Source: Micropterix aruncella
Lineage: Eukaryota > Arthropoda > Insecta > Lepidoptera > Micropterigidae
Direction: 5' to 3'
Assembly: GCA_944548615.1 (NCBI GenBank)
Contig: OX155967.1
Span: 62,001 to 126,000, forward strand
DNA length: 64,000 bases
This document shows positions 19,147-31,232 of this stretch, piece by piece. Numbering within the stretch: the stretch's first letter is position 1; each line of letters starts with the position of its first letter. The translations under genes and the position numbers were made by a program. The notes under the pieces were generated by a model. The model made no database searches. It saw only the letters and a program-made list of their open reading frames with translations, and was not told where the DNA came from.

Positions 19147-19546
19147 AGACGGAGACATCAGGGAGACCCCAGAGCTCCACAGATACGTCAAAACAATGCC
19201 CCATTGAGAAGGGGCGCCCAGGGCCGTAAGCGGTCGGAGATAGGGCTCTGACCGTCTATTTCACCATCATAGGTGGCGGCTCATGGAAGGCAGCGGAAAC
19301 ACGGAGTGGTCCCGTTCTGCTGCAGCGTAAGACTGCGAAGAGGCCGGGCTGCGTTACCGCCAGCCCGAAAGATGATACGGCAAAGCGCGAGGGGAGTACT
19401 GAGAGAATGCAACTGCAGGTGCCAGTACTCCCTGACAAGCGCCGAGGTGGACCACCGGGGGGGTTTTAGTGGATGGAAATTCCACATACCCCGACTTCTC
19501 CCCTAAGGAGCCGGGAATCTTTAAAAGATTTCCCCCCCGTAATAAT
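19147..19546 (+). other. 3' UTR of SART-like copy 1
   Basis: About 400 bp from the ORF2 stop to the poly(A). No credible frame. It ends with the GTTTTAGTGG hairpin region (19463-19486), a T-rich/C-rich tract and poly(A). Confidence 0.75.
19469..19485 (+). promoter_or_regulatory. 3' UTR hairpin of SART-like copy 1
   Basis: GTGGA (19469-19473), 7-nt loop, TCCAC (19481-19485), preceded by the conserved TTTTA and followed by ATA. Copies 2 (24182-24213) and 3 (46217-46233) have GTGGG/CCCAC at the same place, so the fifth pair changes on both sides. The 3' UTR of SART1 is known to be needed for retrotransposition; this hairpin is a plausible recognition element. Confidence 0.6.
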
Positions 19547-19563
19547 AAAAAAAAAAAAAAAAA

Positions 19564-19612
19564 GGTTAGGTTAGGTTAGGTTAGGTTAGGTTAGGTTAGG
19601 TTAGGTTAAGTT
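19564..19612 (+). repeat. (TTAGG)n telomere-type array 3
   Basis: About 10 TTAGG units between the poly(A) of SART-like copy 1 and the 5' end of copy 2; the last unit is altered (GTTAAG). Confidence 0.95.
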
Positions 19613-20133
19613 CCCCCCCGATGGGTTCCGCCTTGTCGTGGCGGGGGGGCTCAGTACTCTGCGCTTCCAGCGCAGACGAAGCGAAGAGAAACCCAGGGCG
19701 GACGAACTGGCCCTATTGGGTCTGATTGCAGCCCCTTCGTCTCTCCATGCGTTCCTCTGGTCATCAGAAGACGTTGTGGATGGGGCAGGCGGCGGGTCCG
19801 ACTCGGTTGGACAGGCACCTGGGGTTAATCCTTCAGGCCACCGTCGACTCGTAATTACGGTCGGAGTGTTGTGGACATGTCTCGCAGCTTTTACCGTAAC
19901 CGAGGGTTCACTGGCTTAACTGCCCGGACCGCGAGGAAGAAAACCTCTCTAAAAAATCACCCCAATCTTAACCGGCGACGCACCGGGAAGGATGCATGGC
20001 TGACGGGGTGGTCAGTCTTTAATGCGGGACCCGCCAAGGGATCTGCCGACCCCATTGGCTAACTAGGCTTATCCGGGTGCAGGGGGCACCGCCCGGATGG
20101 ACGCTACTCTCCCCCAGACTCGTGGGATTTAAT

Positions 20134-21983
20134 ATGGAAAATTCTAATATACAAAATAAAAATGACGTAAATTTTGGAGGGGTGTCACTCGTGAAGGAAG
20201 CTAGGGTTGCTCTTGAGCGGAGCGACGTGACAGCAGGTTCTGCCGGCGGGGCTGAGAGCGACAGCTCGCTGATATCGCCCGTCAGTGTCGGCGACGGCCA
20301 GCCAGAGGAGGATGGCCCAGGCAAATTCTGGGCCGAAAACCGGAAACGGCAGAAGCCGGGAAATGAGGAGGAAGCTAGGTTGTCGGATGAGGAACTGCGG
20401 GTGGCTCCCAAAGCCCGAAATACTCCGGCCACCTCTGAACAAAGAGGTAGAGGAAGGCCTCTGACAACCGGCCATTACGTCGGGCTGGCCAAAGCCAAGG
20501 TTGCCTATATTAAGGCTCAGGAGGATGCCTTGAAAGTGGCAGCGGAGGTGGAGGTTGCCGAAATGGCAAAACATTTGAGGCCTCAACGGGTGCGTCGGCT
20601 GTCGGAGTCAAGCACCGACTTTGCCTCCGTCCCGGCCGGCGACCTCAAACAGAAGGTCATTGACAGCGTGGCGGTCATTAACATGGTCGCCACAAAGTCT
20701 GGGAACCTTACGGGCACTTTCCAACGTGCCCTTAAGGATGCAGCCCAAATGATCAAAGAGGCGGCGGAGACCCTGTACAACCGCACAGCCTCTGAAGAGA
20801 CTGCTTGCCTGCAGGCCGACAACGCTCGCCTGCGTTCCGGGCTGGCTGACCTCCGAAAGGAGCTCAGTGAGCTCGGAATGGAGCTGCGGGCACAACCTCG
20901 AGCCAGCCGGTCGCCTGCTACTGGCCTGTCCAAGGAGACCCCCTCGGCGTTGCCGGCTCCTCCCGAGCCCGCCTTCCGGGCGGAGGAACTAACCGGCTCC
21001 ATCCTGCGCCAGGTGGGCGAGATGGTGTCAGCGAGGTTGGAGGGTTTGGAGGACCGTCTCCTGCCGGTGAGACAAATCCGCCCGCTCTTGCAGCTGACAG
21101 GCGGACTACTGCGGCCGCTCCCAATCAAGTCGTGACCACAGCGGTGGTCCATGCGGAACCAGACAGGAAGAAGACTCAGAAGCCTTCTTCTTCTTCTTCG
21201 CAGAAGAGTTCTTCCGCTCACGCCCCTGTCCCGCCCGCCACCAGCAATGAAGACGGGGAGTGCGGGCGGTAGGGGGGAGGAAACAGAAGAGAAAACAGAA
21301 TGAGAAGATGGAGGCAAAGAAGAATGGCCCAAAGCCTTCCTCTTCGGTCTCCACCGGAGTGAAAAAATCAAAGTCGGTGGTGCCGAAGCTGCGCCCTCCG
21401 CGGTCGGCCGCGGTGGTCGTCGCGCTGCAGCCGGGGGCGGAGGAGAGGGGTCTGACCTACGCGGCGGCTCTAGCCAAGGCCAAGGCACGGATCCCTCTGG
21501 CGGAGCTGGGGATCTCCGGCCTCCGGTTTCGCCGCGCGGCCACTGCGGCTCGCGTTTTGGAGGTCTCTGGCGCCTCCAACGGCGAAAAAGCCGACCAGTT
21601 GGCCGCCAAAATTGGGGTAGTTTTGGGGGCTGACGCCAAGGTGTCCAGGCCCACCAAAATGGCCGACATTCGGCTGTCGGGTCTGGATGACTCCATCACC
21701 CCGGAGGAAGTGGCGAGTGCCGTCTCCACAAAAGGCGGGTGCGCGGTCGCCCAAATAAAGACTGGGCAGATCAGCCGAGCTGCATCGGGGCTGGGGTCAA
21801 TATGGCTTCAGTGCCCGGTCTCTGCGGCGCAAAGATTGGTTGAGGACGGCCGTTTGCTAGTCGGGTGGGTATCGGTGCGGGTCCGGCTCCTCAGGTCTCG
21901 TCCTCTGCGCTGCTTCCGGTGTCTGGAGTTGGGACACGTTGGGAAGCAGTGCGAGGCCGCAGATATAAGCAACATTTGCTTCA
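20134..21983 (+). pseudogene. SART-like copy 2 ORF1, frameshifted and truncated
   Basis: Starts at the ATG 20134 (MENSNIQNKND). The first frame is open to a stop at 21133-21135. Homology-like content (Lys/Ser-rich) continues in another frame to a stop at 21270-21272, and then in a third frame from about 21275, where the conserved middle region resumes (LRPPRSAAVVV, ISGLRFRRAA). One CCHC knuckle survives (CFRCLELGHVGKQC, near 21912). The second is cut after two or three residues, at the deletion junction near 21984. At least two frameshifts and a missing C-terminus make it non-functional. Confidence 0.82.
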
Positions 21984-24114
21984 GCATTGGTGGTCTGAAC
22001 CAATCGGTCAGTTACGCACAGTGTGCGTACCTGCCAGACGCCGATACATGCGCCATCGCAGGACGAGACGCCTGCCTCTCGAAACCCAGGAGGGTCGGGC
22101 CTGGCTGGCCAGGGAGGTGGAGTTCGGAGATGCCTACCGAACGGCTAAGAAGGCTCTCCAGCTTGCCATCACCAGGGCAAAGGAGGTTGCTCGGGAAACG
22201 CTGCTGAAGACCCTCGACGCGGACCCATGGGGGCGCCCATACCGCCTCGTGCGAGGAAAGTTGCGCCCGTATGCTCCACCGTTGACGAGGACACTCCGGC
22301 CGCGGTTCCTAAGCGAGGTGGTCGCGACTCTGTTTCCTAGCCGTCCGGGAGTCACGCCGCCGGCAATGGCTCCGCCGGATGCGGAGCCGTTTGCGGAGGA
22401 GGAGGCGGATGCGAAGGTCACAGGAGATGAAATCCGTCGCGCCGTGTTAAGGCTACGTGCCAAAAGCACGGCACCAGGCCCAGACGGAATCCCCGGAAGG
22501 GTGCTGGCGCTGGCCCTGCAGGAGTTGGGCCCGCGCCTCAGCGCCCTGTTCGACCTCTGCATCGAGCGGGGCGAGTATCCGGTCATCTGGAAGACCGGAA
22601 GACGCGTCCTGATCAGGAAGGAGGGACGCCCTGCGGAGTCACCTGGGGCGTACCGCCCGATCGTGTTGCTCGACGAGGTGGGCAAGCTCTTTGAGCGCAT
22701 TTTGGCGGCTCGCCTCGTCGACCATCTCTCTTCGATCGGTCCGGATCTGAGTCCCAACCAGTATGGGTTCAGACCTGGCCGATCGACGATCCACGCGATC
22801 AGGCGAGTGAGGCGGCTGGCGGAGGAAGCGGTTGCCCAGGGCGGGGGGCTCTTTGCGGTGTCCTTGGACATCGCCAACGCATTCAACACCCTGCCTTGGA
22901 GTGTTATTGAAGAGGCACTCCGATACCATCAGGTGCCCATCTACCTCCGCCGGCTGATTGCGTCGTACCTCTCCCAAAGGTGGGTGAGGTACGAGGGGCG
23001 GGATGGATGGCTCCACAGTGAGATGCTGTGCGGAGTTCCACAGGGGTCGGCTTTAGGTCCACTCCTGTGGAACATCGGGTATGACTGGGCGCTGCGAGGT
23101 GCCAATCTCCCCGGCGTGCAGGTCACCTGCTATGCGGATGACACGCTTGTCACCGCTCGGGGTGAGTCGCCTCGCGCGGCATGTGTGCTGGCCACTGCTG
23201 GGGTGGCCCACGTCGTGGCCCGCATCAGGCGTCTGGGCCTGAAGGTAGCCCTCTCAAAGTCCGAGGCGCTGTTGTTTCACGGCCCTCGGAACGGACCACC
23301 TCCCGGTCTACACATCGTGGTAGAAGGGACCACCATCGCCGTCAAGCCAACCCTGAAATATCTGGGGTTGAGTCTTGACGGCCGCTGGAACTTTGGGGCA
23401 CACTTTAAGGCCCTGGCCCCGAGGTTGCGGAAGGCGGCGGGGGCGCTGAGCGGTCTTCTGCCCAACCTGGGCGGTCCCTCGTCGTCCTGCCGCAGGCTGT
23501 TCGCTGGGGTTGTGCGGTCCATAGCGCTATACGGCGCTCCAGTATGGGCGGACGACCTGACGAGCCAGAACATCGCTCTCTTGCGCCGTGCGCAGCGAAC
23601 GATGGCCGTCAGGATTGTCCGAGGGTACCGCACGATCTCAGGCGAGGCGGCGTGTCTCCTAGCTGGGACCCCACCTTGGGACCTCGAAGCCGGAACCCTC
23701 GCGTCAGTATTTGATTCGTGCGAGGAGGCGCGGGTGCGTGAACCCCGCCCTGCGCCCAGAGAGGCCGAGGGGTACCGGGCGGAGCTGCGCGAGGCGCTCC
23801 TAGATAGGTGGGGCCGGAGGCTGGCCACGACGTCGGCAGGACGAAGGACGGTGGACGCCGTGCTCCCCGTCATGACGGAGTGGGTGGATAGGAAGCACGG
23901 CTTTCTTACGTTCCGACTGACACAGGTGCTCTCCGGGCATGGATGCTTCGGAAGGTACCTGTGTAGGATCGGACGGGAGGAGTCGTCACAGTGCCACCAC
24001 TGCGACGTGTGTAAGTGTTCCACACAAGCCTTTCGATGGAGTGGAGGCTTATGTGGCCCGATGAAGGAGGGGTTCACCACAATCACATGTGGCGAGGCAA
24101 GCCGCCGAGTGTAG
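21984..24114 (+). pseudogene. SART-like copy 2 ORF2: RT without endonuclease
   Basis: Coding content resumes at HWWSEPIGQLR, the linker that follows the endonuclease in copy 1 (YWWSEHIAELR), so the endonuclease domain is deleted. Compared with copy 1 the gap corresponds to about 15780-16925, roughly 1.1 kb. The RT core is open and complete: STAPGPDGIPG, LDIANAFNTLPW, GVPQGSALGP and catalytic Y-A-D-D with Tyr at 23131. The C-terminal zinc motif begins (CHHC, about 23993) but then diverges into unrelated residues to the stop at 24112-24114, which suggests a second small deletion or shift. It cannot act alone. Confidence 0.85.
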
Positions 24115-24286
24115 CGGAAGAATGCAGTCGCGTCCCCGTGTCACTCGGAGACGGCAGAAGGTGGAACATCGTGAGGTTTTAGTGGGTATTCCGGGCTTCT
24201 CCTAGAATCCCACATAACCACCGGATCCCACCCGGTGGTATGCGTAAAGCATTTCCTCACGTAAAAAAAAAAAAAAAAAAAAAAAA

Positions 24287-24316
24287 GGTTAGGGGTAGGT
24301 TAGGTTAGGTTAGGTT
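24287..24316 (+). repeat. (TTAGG)n telomere-type array 4
   Basis: About six TTAGG units, with one altered unit (GGGGTAGG), between the poly(A) of SART-like copy 2 and the 5' end of copy 3. Confidence 0.93.
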
Positions 24317-25693
24317 CCCCCCCATATGCTGCCACCTTGTCGTGGTGGGGGGGCTTGCGTGTTCCAATGATCCCCAAGGCTATACTGGCAGGGTTTCCCA
24401 TACCTGTTAGGCTTGCGGTGAGGGACCAGACAAAGAGCGGCACAACCCCGGCAGGGCCCACAATGGGTCTGTACTTTGGGGTGCACCCTTCTGCGTGCCC
24501 CTCTGACGTGCTGCAGAGGGCATAGCGAAGGGGTAAGGGCGGGCTTTGCGTGCACTTATGGGCCCGCTGAGCAGGCATTAGGATTGTCACCTGATAGCCG
24601 CCGTCATGGACCCGCCGTCGACGTTGTCGACGTCGGGGCGGTTCGAATCCGTGTCTCGTATTTGTGGTCATGTTTCGCAATACGGGGTTGCGGTCTTGCC
24701 TTAACTGGCCGGACCGCGAGGTTTAAACCTCTACCCTGGGGCTTCCCGAACCTTTCAGGTGTAAAACTGGGTTAGCGCGAAGTCCCTGCGCTGGACTTTT
24801 TAGGGCGTTTTTACTCGTGGGAACAAACATGGAAACCTTTACTAAAACAACGAAGGATGGTGGCCGAAAAGGCCTCGTGGAAGATGGGACGTTTAGGCGT
24901 CCGGTTACTGGGGGTGTTGTAACGCGATCGCGTTCAGCCACCCCCGCGGATGTATTGGAGAATATGGGTGAAGCATCGACTGCGGTCTTACTTACTCCTG
25001 TGGATGGATCTGTTACGGCGGGGGAGGAGAGCGACAGCTCGGTCGCGTCCTCATACTCGTTAGTGTCATCGGCATCCATGGCTTCGACAAGCGCTCTGCA
25101 GTCACGGAAGAGAAAGCCTCCGTCGATCGGGCCAAACGCTAAACGCCGGCAAGCAGTGAATGCCCAAACGAACGAGCAGGAAATTCTCGACCCTTCGGTG
25201 GCTCCGTCCAAAACTAGGGCCAAGAAACCCTCCGAAGTGTGGACGATCGCAGGGAGGAAATGGTTGCGCAGCCAACAAGTACCATCGGCACCCAAATTTT
25301 GGAAGCAATGGACCAGGTGGAGAAGGTTGCGGACAGGTCGGGCAACCTGAAAGGCAGCTTTGTTCACTGCTTACGCGAAGCAGTGCGTACAGTGCAAGCT
25401 GCCACCGAGGAACTGGTCAAGAGGACCACTTCTTCTGCGGAGGACACTCTTATAAAAGAGAATAGGGACCTTCGCATGCGAATCGCTACCTTGGAGGCAA
25501 GAGTAGGGTCTCTGGGTAAGGAAATAAATATTCAAGCCCAGAAACGCAGTACAACCGCCACTGAGACGGGGAGTGCTACCTTGGACAGGTCAAACGCTCC
25601 CAGCCCCACACTTCTAGAGCAATTGGGGGCTTTGATGGACCAGAAGTTGCTGAACTTCGAGTCCAAGCTCTTTCCGGATCGAGCTTTGAGGCC

Positions 25694-26353
25694 TGTACCA
25701 CCGAATAAAGATATGCGGTCCGGCTACTGGGGCGAGGGCAGTTCTACGAATTTCGTCACCCCTCCTAATATCGGATTACACGGCTGTTGCGTGCCTATGC
25801 AGGGATGTGTGTTGGCATGAGATGCTGGCGATCGTCCTTTTGCGAGTATTATGTGATGTGTAATTGTTTATTTAGAGTATGTATGTAAACGCTGAGTAGA
25901 TTAATAAGAGGAAATAAACCGTATGTTTATTTCACGAGCGTTTATTAAGTTAGAATATGGCTATATTGTTAAAATTAGATTTGCGAAATGCTAAAATAAT
26001 GTAGGATAGCGTACGATATGTACAATGTAATACAGAGCGTCTCTATAGACGCTGTGGACGCGGAGGGCGCTCTGTAAAATATTTTCAGTCTGCATTTTTA
26101 CGGCCCGAGCGAAGGGCACGTGTTAGGTACATTGCATTTTGGCGGCGTTTTACCAGCGTACGCTCGCAGTTTTAGAATAAACCTTTGAAAAGAAAAGTTC
26201 TTGGTTTGAATGTACGGAAGAGAGGCACTGCAGACCAGAAAGTGCCGCCACGGTCGCGTAGCAACGATCCAGCAAAATTAAAGAATTGCTAAGGTGGGCG
26301 ACGAACTCGAGACCGTCTTCAGAGTGCAAGCTGAAGAGGAACTTCGCGCTACA
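25694..26353 (+). repeat. 5' LTR of the BEL element (660 bp)
   Basis: Starts TGTACCACC and ends GCGCTACA. It contains AATAAA-type signals near 25913 and 26175. Compared with the 3' LTR there is a 2-bp length difference near 25889 and scattered substitutions. Confidence 0.93.
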
Positions 26354-26358
26354 TCAGC

Positions 26359-26378
26359 TGGTCCTATCGAGCCGGATC
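26359..26378 (+). promoter_or_regulatory. Probable primer-binding site of the BEL element (tRNA-Tyr-like)
   Basis: Five bases after the LTR comes TGGTCCT-A-TCGAGCCGGAT. Without the extra A it is the complement of the usual insect tRNA-Tyr 3' end (...ATCCGGCTCGAAGGACCA, from general knowledge). The assignment is an inference from this match. Confidence 0.5.
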
Positions 26379-26410
26379 AGCACGCGACGCGGCAGTCAAG
26401 AAGAAGAAAC

Positions 26411-29400
26411 ATGGACATCAGGACGTCTGGAGAAGAACCTCGACCTGGGTCGAGAGCATCAGCGAGCAGCCACTTCAGCCAGAGCAGTGCGCAGGCGCAA
26501 GCGTCAGACCAGGTGCTTCGCGTCACGAGGCAGCGAGCGAGGATTGCTGCCGAGAAGAGAAAGCTATTGGCGAGGCAGGCAGCGCAACAAGCCGCCCTTC
26601 AAGCGGAGATGATTGCGCAGCAGGCGGACATCGAAGCGGAAGAAGAAGAAGCCACGGCGGAGATCGAGCATGCGCAGCGAGCCTACCAACTATCTGGTGG
26701 CTCGCAGGCTCTCTCGACGAGCGAAAGAGTGAGAACCTGGGCCTCCGAGCTGCGCTGCGCCGAGGAGTCTGCGGAAGGCTTGGACGAAGATGAGACTCTC
26801 CGTGCGATACCGACGACCGCGCGAACAGCGCCACTAGAAGACGCGGCGACCTCAGGAGCCGCCTTTGATGGCCAGCGTGAGAGCATGGGCGCGGAGCGCG
26901 CGATACACGCGACGGGGGTCGCGTGCGTCGCCGCCGCGTCCCGAGGGGAAGCGGCCGAACGGGAATCGCAGCCGACGACGGTGCGGACAGACGTCGCGCG
27001 CGTAGGACCGCCCGCGGAGCGACAGCGCGGGGACCTCGGTGACTCTACAGCTGCGGGCTCGGCAAACGAATTCGCTCAGCCGCGCGGCGCTGTCGCCGAG
27101 AAAACCACGACGCCTGGCAACGACTCCGCGACTACGGCTGTGTTAGATGAGGTACGCCAGTTCTTTGAATCATTTCATGCTAACACACACCTGAGAGAAT
27201 TGCCGCATTTTTCTGGGGAGACGATAGAATGGGTAGCTTTTCAAGGAATTTATCGGCATTCGACTGAAGTAGGGAGAATTTCAGATAGCGTCAATTTACT
27301 CAGTTTGCAGAAGAGTCTGCAAGGTAGGGCGCGCGAGGCGGTAGCCTCGTTGTTGTTTTCGCCGCGAAACGTGGGTATCATAATGGACACGCTGGAGAGT
27401 TTATTTGGTGACTGTGACGAAGTTGCATATAATGCAATTAGAGAAGCGCGTGCTTACCCGAAGCTAGCTGAAGACTTAAATTACAAGGAGTTAGTAAAGC
27501 ACGCCTGCAAAATTTGAAATTTAATCGCCACGCTTTCGTCTCTAGATCGATCTGAGTGGCTCACTAATCAAGAGCTATTAGCTGTTCTGGTAAATAAATT
27601 ACCCCGTACGCTGATAGCATCTTGGGTGGTGGCGACAGGTAAGCCGAAAGACCGGGCTAAATTGGTTCATCATTTTAATGACTGGCTGGACGTCATACTG
27701 TCAGACTTGAAATATTCAGGAGCTACTCAGATGGAAGCTGTTTTCGAGGCCAAGCGGGGCAGTAGCTTGGCGAAGGGAGACAGGCGAAAGCACGTATTTG
27801 CGGCGGTTACCCGCAATTGTGTACTGTGCAAAGGCGAACATAGCCTACAACTATGCGAGTCCTTCAGGGCAAAGGATTTGGAAGCCAGATGGGCCTTTGC
27901 TAAAGAAAACAATACCTGTTATTTGTGCTTAGGAACCGGCCACGGGCGCTTCCGTTGCGCGAGTAGAAAGAAATTTCCTAAGCGCCGATATCATCCATTG
28001 TTATCGGGCAGCGAAAAAAGGGAAAGGACGGTCGCCGCTTCTTCCGAGCAAAAAACAGAATGTGGGTCAAGCGGCGCCGGCACGCGTCCCGAGGGTAATG
28101 TTGTTTTTTGCACAGCTGGTGCGAACCGTACGCTTTTGAAAACGGTACAGGTCATTGTAACGGGCCCAAAAGGGAAAGTGTTAGTTTGCTGTTTATTAGA
28201 CGACGGCAGCGCGGTAACGCTGATAGAAAGAGACCTAGCTTTAGAAATAGGTCTAGCGGGCCCCGAGGACGGTTTGCATTTAGTAGGTATAGGAAACACC
28301 TCAATAGAGGAAGCTGCTTCTCAGACCGTGTCGCTCAAAATTAAAGGTTTGGGCATGAAGAGAGCATTTGCAATGACTGCGCGGACAGTAAAGTTCTTGA
28401 ACCTGCCTCCGCTACCGTCAGTTCCAAGGGATTACGTGAATGAGTACCCCCATTTAGCGCAATTGTCATGTAACGGAACGTCTATAGCCCCAAGAATTAT
28501 CATCGGTCAAGATAATTGGGCTTTAATTATTTCAAGGTCCATAATAACCAAGAAAGGATGTAGTGTCTCGCTTTCTAGAACGAAGTTAGGTTTCGTACCG
28601 CTGGGAAAGGTTCCTGAAAGCGACAGCGCGGCGTTGGAGCCTATCTGTCACATACGAGAGTGCGACAGTGACGACGCTCTGGGGGAATTAGTTCAGAAAA
28701 GTATAGTTTTGGATAGCGTGGGGGTGGACGGAGACAGTGACGGCGCATCTCCGGAAGTAGAAAGAGCTATGGCGCTCTTATCTAGTACGACGATTCTCAA
28801 GGGCGATAAATGGGAGACAGGCCTGCTTTGGCGTTCCCCTGAAATATGTTTGCCTGAGAGCGAGGCGATGGCTTATAGGCGACTTATGTCATTAGAGAGA
28901 AAGTTGGACAGTATTCCAGATTTCGCCGCTGCCTATTGCGCCAAAATAAAGGATTATATAGATGCCGGTTACGCGTCTATAGTGGACCGCAAAGAGTTAG
29001 AGGGCAAACCTAGAGCCTGGTTTCTGCCCCATTTTGCTGTCACACACCCACACAAGCCAGGTAAAATAAGGGTGGTTTTCGACGGTCGTGCCGTGTCTTG
29101 CGGGGTCTCTTTGAATCATTTCCTACTCACAGGTCCCGACTTGTACGCCGATTTAGTAGGCATCCTACTCAGATTCAGAGAAAAAAGTATTGCTTTCGTC
29201 AGTGATATAAAAGACATGTACTTGCGAGTGGCAATGAACGAAGAAGACGCGTACAGTCAGCTGTTTTTGTGGAGAGGTATGAACCGTGACAGGCCGCCTA
29301 ACATAATGCGCATGCGTACTCTAAATTTTGGCTCGCGCAGTTCAGCGGCGAGCGCTATATACGTGAAAGATCGCAACGCAGAACGTTTTATAGAGTCTTA

Positions 29401-29596
29401 TCCGCTCACCGTGGAAGCGTTGAAAAAGCAATGTTATATGGACGATTGGATCCAATGTGTCGACAGCGTAGATGACGCGAGACGCATGGTGAAGGAGCCG
29501 TTCACTATCTGTAAGAGCGGAAATTTTCAGCTAACGCGGTGGGCGGCGAATGTCGCCGAGGCGCTGATAGACGTACCTTCTGAAAGTAAGTTGTAA
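26411..29596 (+). pseudogene. BEL gag-pol N-terminal part (gag, knuckle, protease, RT start)
   Basis: The first ATG downstream of the primer-binding site is 26411 (MDIRTSGEEPR); the frame is also open upstream through the LTR. The N-terminus has a long Ala/Gln/Glu-rich probable coiled coil (about residues 35-100). An in-frame TGA lies at 27515-27517, after which gag-like content continues in the same frame. Next come cysteine motifs (CVLCKGEHSLQLC, CYLCLGTGHGRFRC near 27918), an aspartic protease of the BEL type with L-L-D-D-G-S near 28196, and RT with VVFDGRA and catalytic Y-M-D-D near 29435. The frame ends in the unrelated insertion that starts near 29588. Nonsense mutation and split RT make it inactive. 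Confidence 0.88.
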
Positions 29597-31231
29597 TGAG
29601 TGCCGATTATTGTAAAACTACGTTAATGAGGATTTTCGGATTAAAGAAAGGATTTTCACGAATACGAGAACAAAAAGATGAGGGTTTTCATTGTATGTGT
29701 GTCAGAACGACCTGGGCGCCAGTTCCGTATTCATTACTTGCTTCGGAACACTCAATACTGCACGTAAGGACCCCCGACGGCTAGGGTATCCTACCACTTG
29801 GAGGCAGAACGGATAGGCAGTGCCGGCAGCTACAGCCCTCAGGGGTGGTGAAACTAACCTATCCGCCTGTTGATGCGAGAGTGCCTGCGTCGCAGGCAGC
29901 CGACCTTGAATTTACGGGAGTATCTATTTTAGGGGAGAAGTTAGGTTGTGGATCAATCAAGAATATTAAGTTTTTTATATTTTGGAATAAGCAATTTAAT
30001 TGAGATGATTTAATTATGGTAATTTAATAGTGACAATCTAAGTTTCGGAACAATTTAACTAATGACCGACGTGTCGGTCGCCTCGAAATGCTAATGTACC
30101 TTTGAAATTGGTTATCGCAGGGTCTATCCCCAATAATTTAATATCAATCTAAGACTAACGGAATTAAAATGAATTAAACTTCGTCCCTTCCATAGGATTG
30201 AATATTTGATACTATGTATCGATTGCGGAAGTACCTCTTGTCGGAATCCCTCCGGGTATTCCGGCTGTTACCTTAAACCTTTAGAAATGAAAAGATAGTT
30301 TTCTGACGGAGGGTGTACAATATTTATTGACAAGATATGTTACAATGTGAAATTCTGGCCGTAGGTTTAATCTTACAAATTCTTAATCAGTTTTCGTGTT
30401 CAAAATTATATTTAGACGAGAGGGTTAACTGTGGAATTTTAAATATGGTGATTTATGTGTTCAAAATGAAGAAGTATGCGAACGAGTGGATATGGGGCTT
30501 CAGGAATATAGGATGGCTGACATGGGAGCGACTTTGCGGGTATTCTAATTTGTCCCTCGGTACCATGGACGATGGTTTCCTCTAATTGTGCCCTGAAATG
30601 GGCGCAACGACCTAGCTTTGCTGACCTGTATCAGGGCTGAAGGCGCGTACGCGTTTCACGGTTATTAGAATCGTGGGAATTTTCCTATTATTCACCTTCC
30701 CGGTCGTGGCACGTTATCCTACTTTACATTAACAAGATTTAAGTATCCTTTAAAGAAATAAATTGAGTCTACGTGTCGACAACGGCTCGGAAGTTCAAAC
30801 GGACGGTTGCCCTTCTAAACCCTAGAAAGGGGTAAGTACCGACGCGATAGAAGATCGCGCGGTAAGGATTTTTTATTGGAAAACTACACTGAATTAATGG
30901 GACTTGCCAGAGATATCCTCGAACGACGTCCGCCGGGCTGCTTGGCTGATTTTTCACTTCAAAATTATGTAGCTCTTAACGCGATACGGCTCTACTCTTT
31001 CTACGGTTTTTGTATTAATGGCGGGGTCGGGCGATGCCCGCCCCGCCGACGTGCGCACTCGCCGCCGTCCAGAGAAGAAGAGGATGAGTGGGGGTACAAG
31101 GCGGTTTGCCGTTTCAAAATTATCGGCGGCCGATCAGAGATGTGGCTTTGCCAGCTGCGATATTAATCATTAATGCTTACGAAAATGTCCGCTCCATATT
31201 TTGGACATTTTATGTAAAGCGTAGTCTTTAC
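29588..31231. mobile_element. Unidentified 1.6-kb insertion in the BEL RT/RNase H region
   Basis: BEL coding content stops at about 29587 and resumes at 31233. The stretch between has no BEL similarity and no convincing frame. AAAGT occurs on both sides (29583-29587 and 31232-31236), a candidate 5-bp target duplication. Near the ends, GTAAAACTACG (29612-29622) and CGTAGTCTTTAC (31220-31231) are imperfect inverted copies, which hints at a DNA transposon or MITE-like element. It also contains a strong GC hairpin (31021-31046) and a perfect 9-bp stem, 31182-31190 with 31203-31211. The family is unknown. Confidence 0.55.
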
Positions 31232-31232
31232 A

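Larger units (their letters stand above)
13624..19563 (+). mobile_element. Full-length SART-like telomere-repeat retrotransposon, copy 1
   Basis: A 5.9-kb non-LTR element on + with TTAGG arrays on both sides. Order: 5' UTR starting TTCCCC with a conserved hairpin, ORF1, ORF2, a 3' UTR with a hairpin, and a poly(A) at about 19547-19563 followed directly by GGTTAGG. Poly(A) followed by GGTTAGG is the orientation of SART1 of silkworm. Both ORFs are intact and joined by TAATG, so this copy is the best candidate in the window for an active SART-like element. Confidence 0.92.
19613..24286 (+). mobile_element. SART-like retrotransposon, copy 2 (internally deleted)
   Basis: A 4.7-kb element with TTAGG arrays on both sides, the same 5' UTR family as copy 1, and a poly(A) at about 24263-24286. 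It is shorter than copy 1 because the end of ORF1 and the whole endonuclease of ORF2 are missing. Frameshifts in ORF1 and a damaged C-terminus of ORF2 add to the decay. The 5' hairpin lies at 19628-19644 and the 3' UTR hairpin at 24182-24213 (GTGGG...CCCAC with the extra pairs ATTC/GAAT). Confidence 0.9.
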
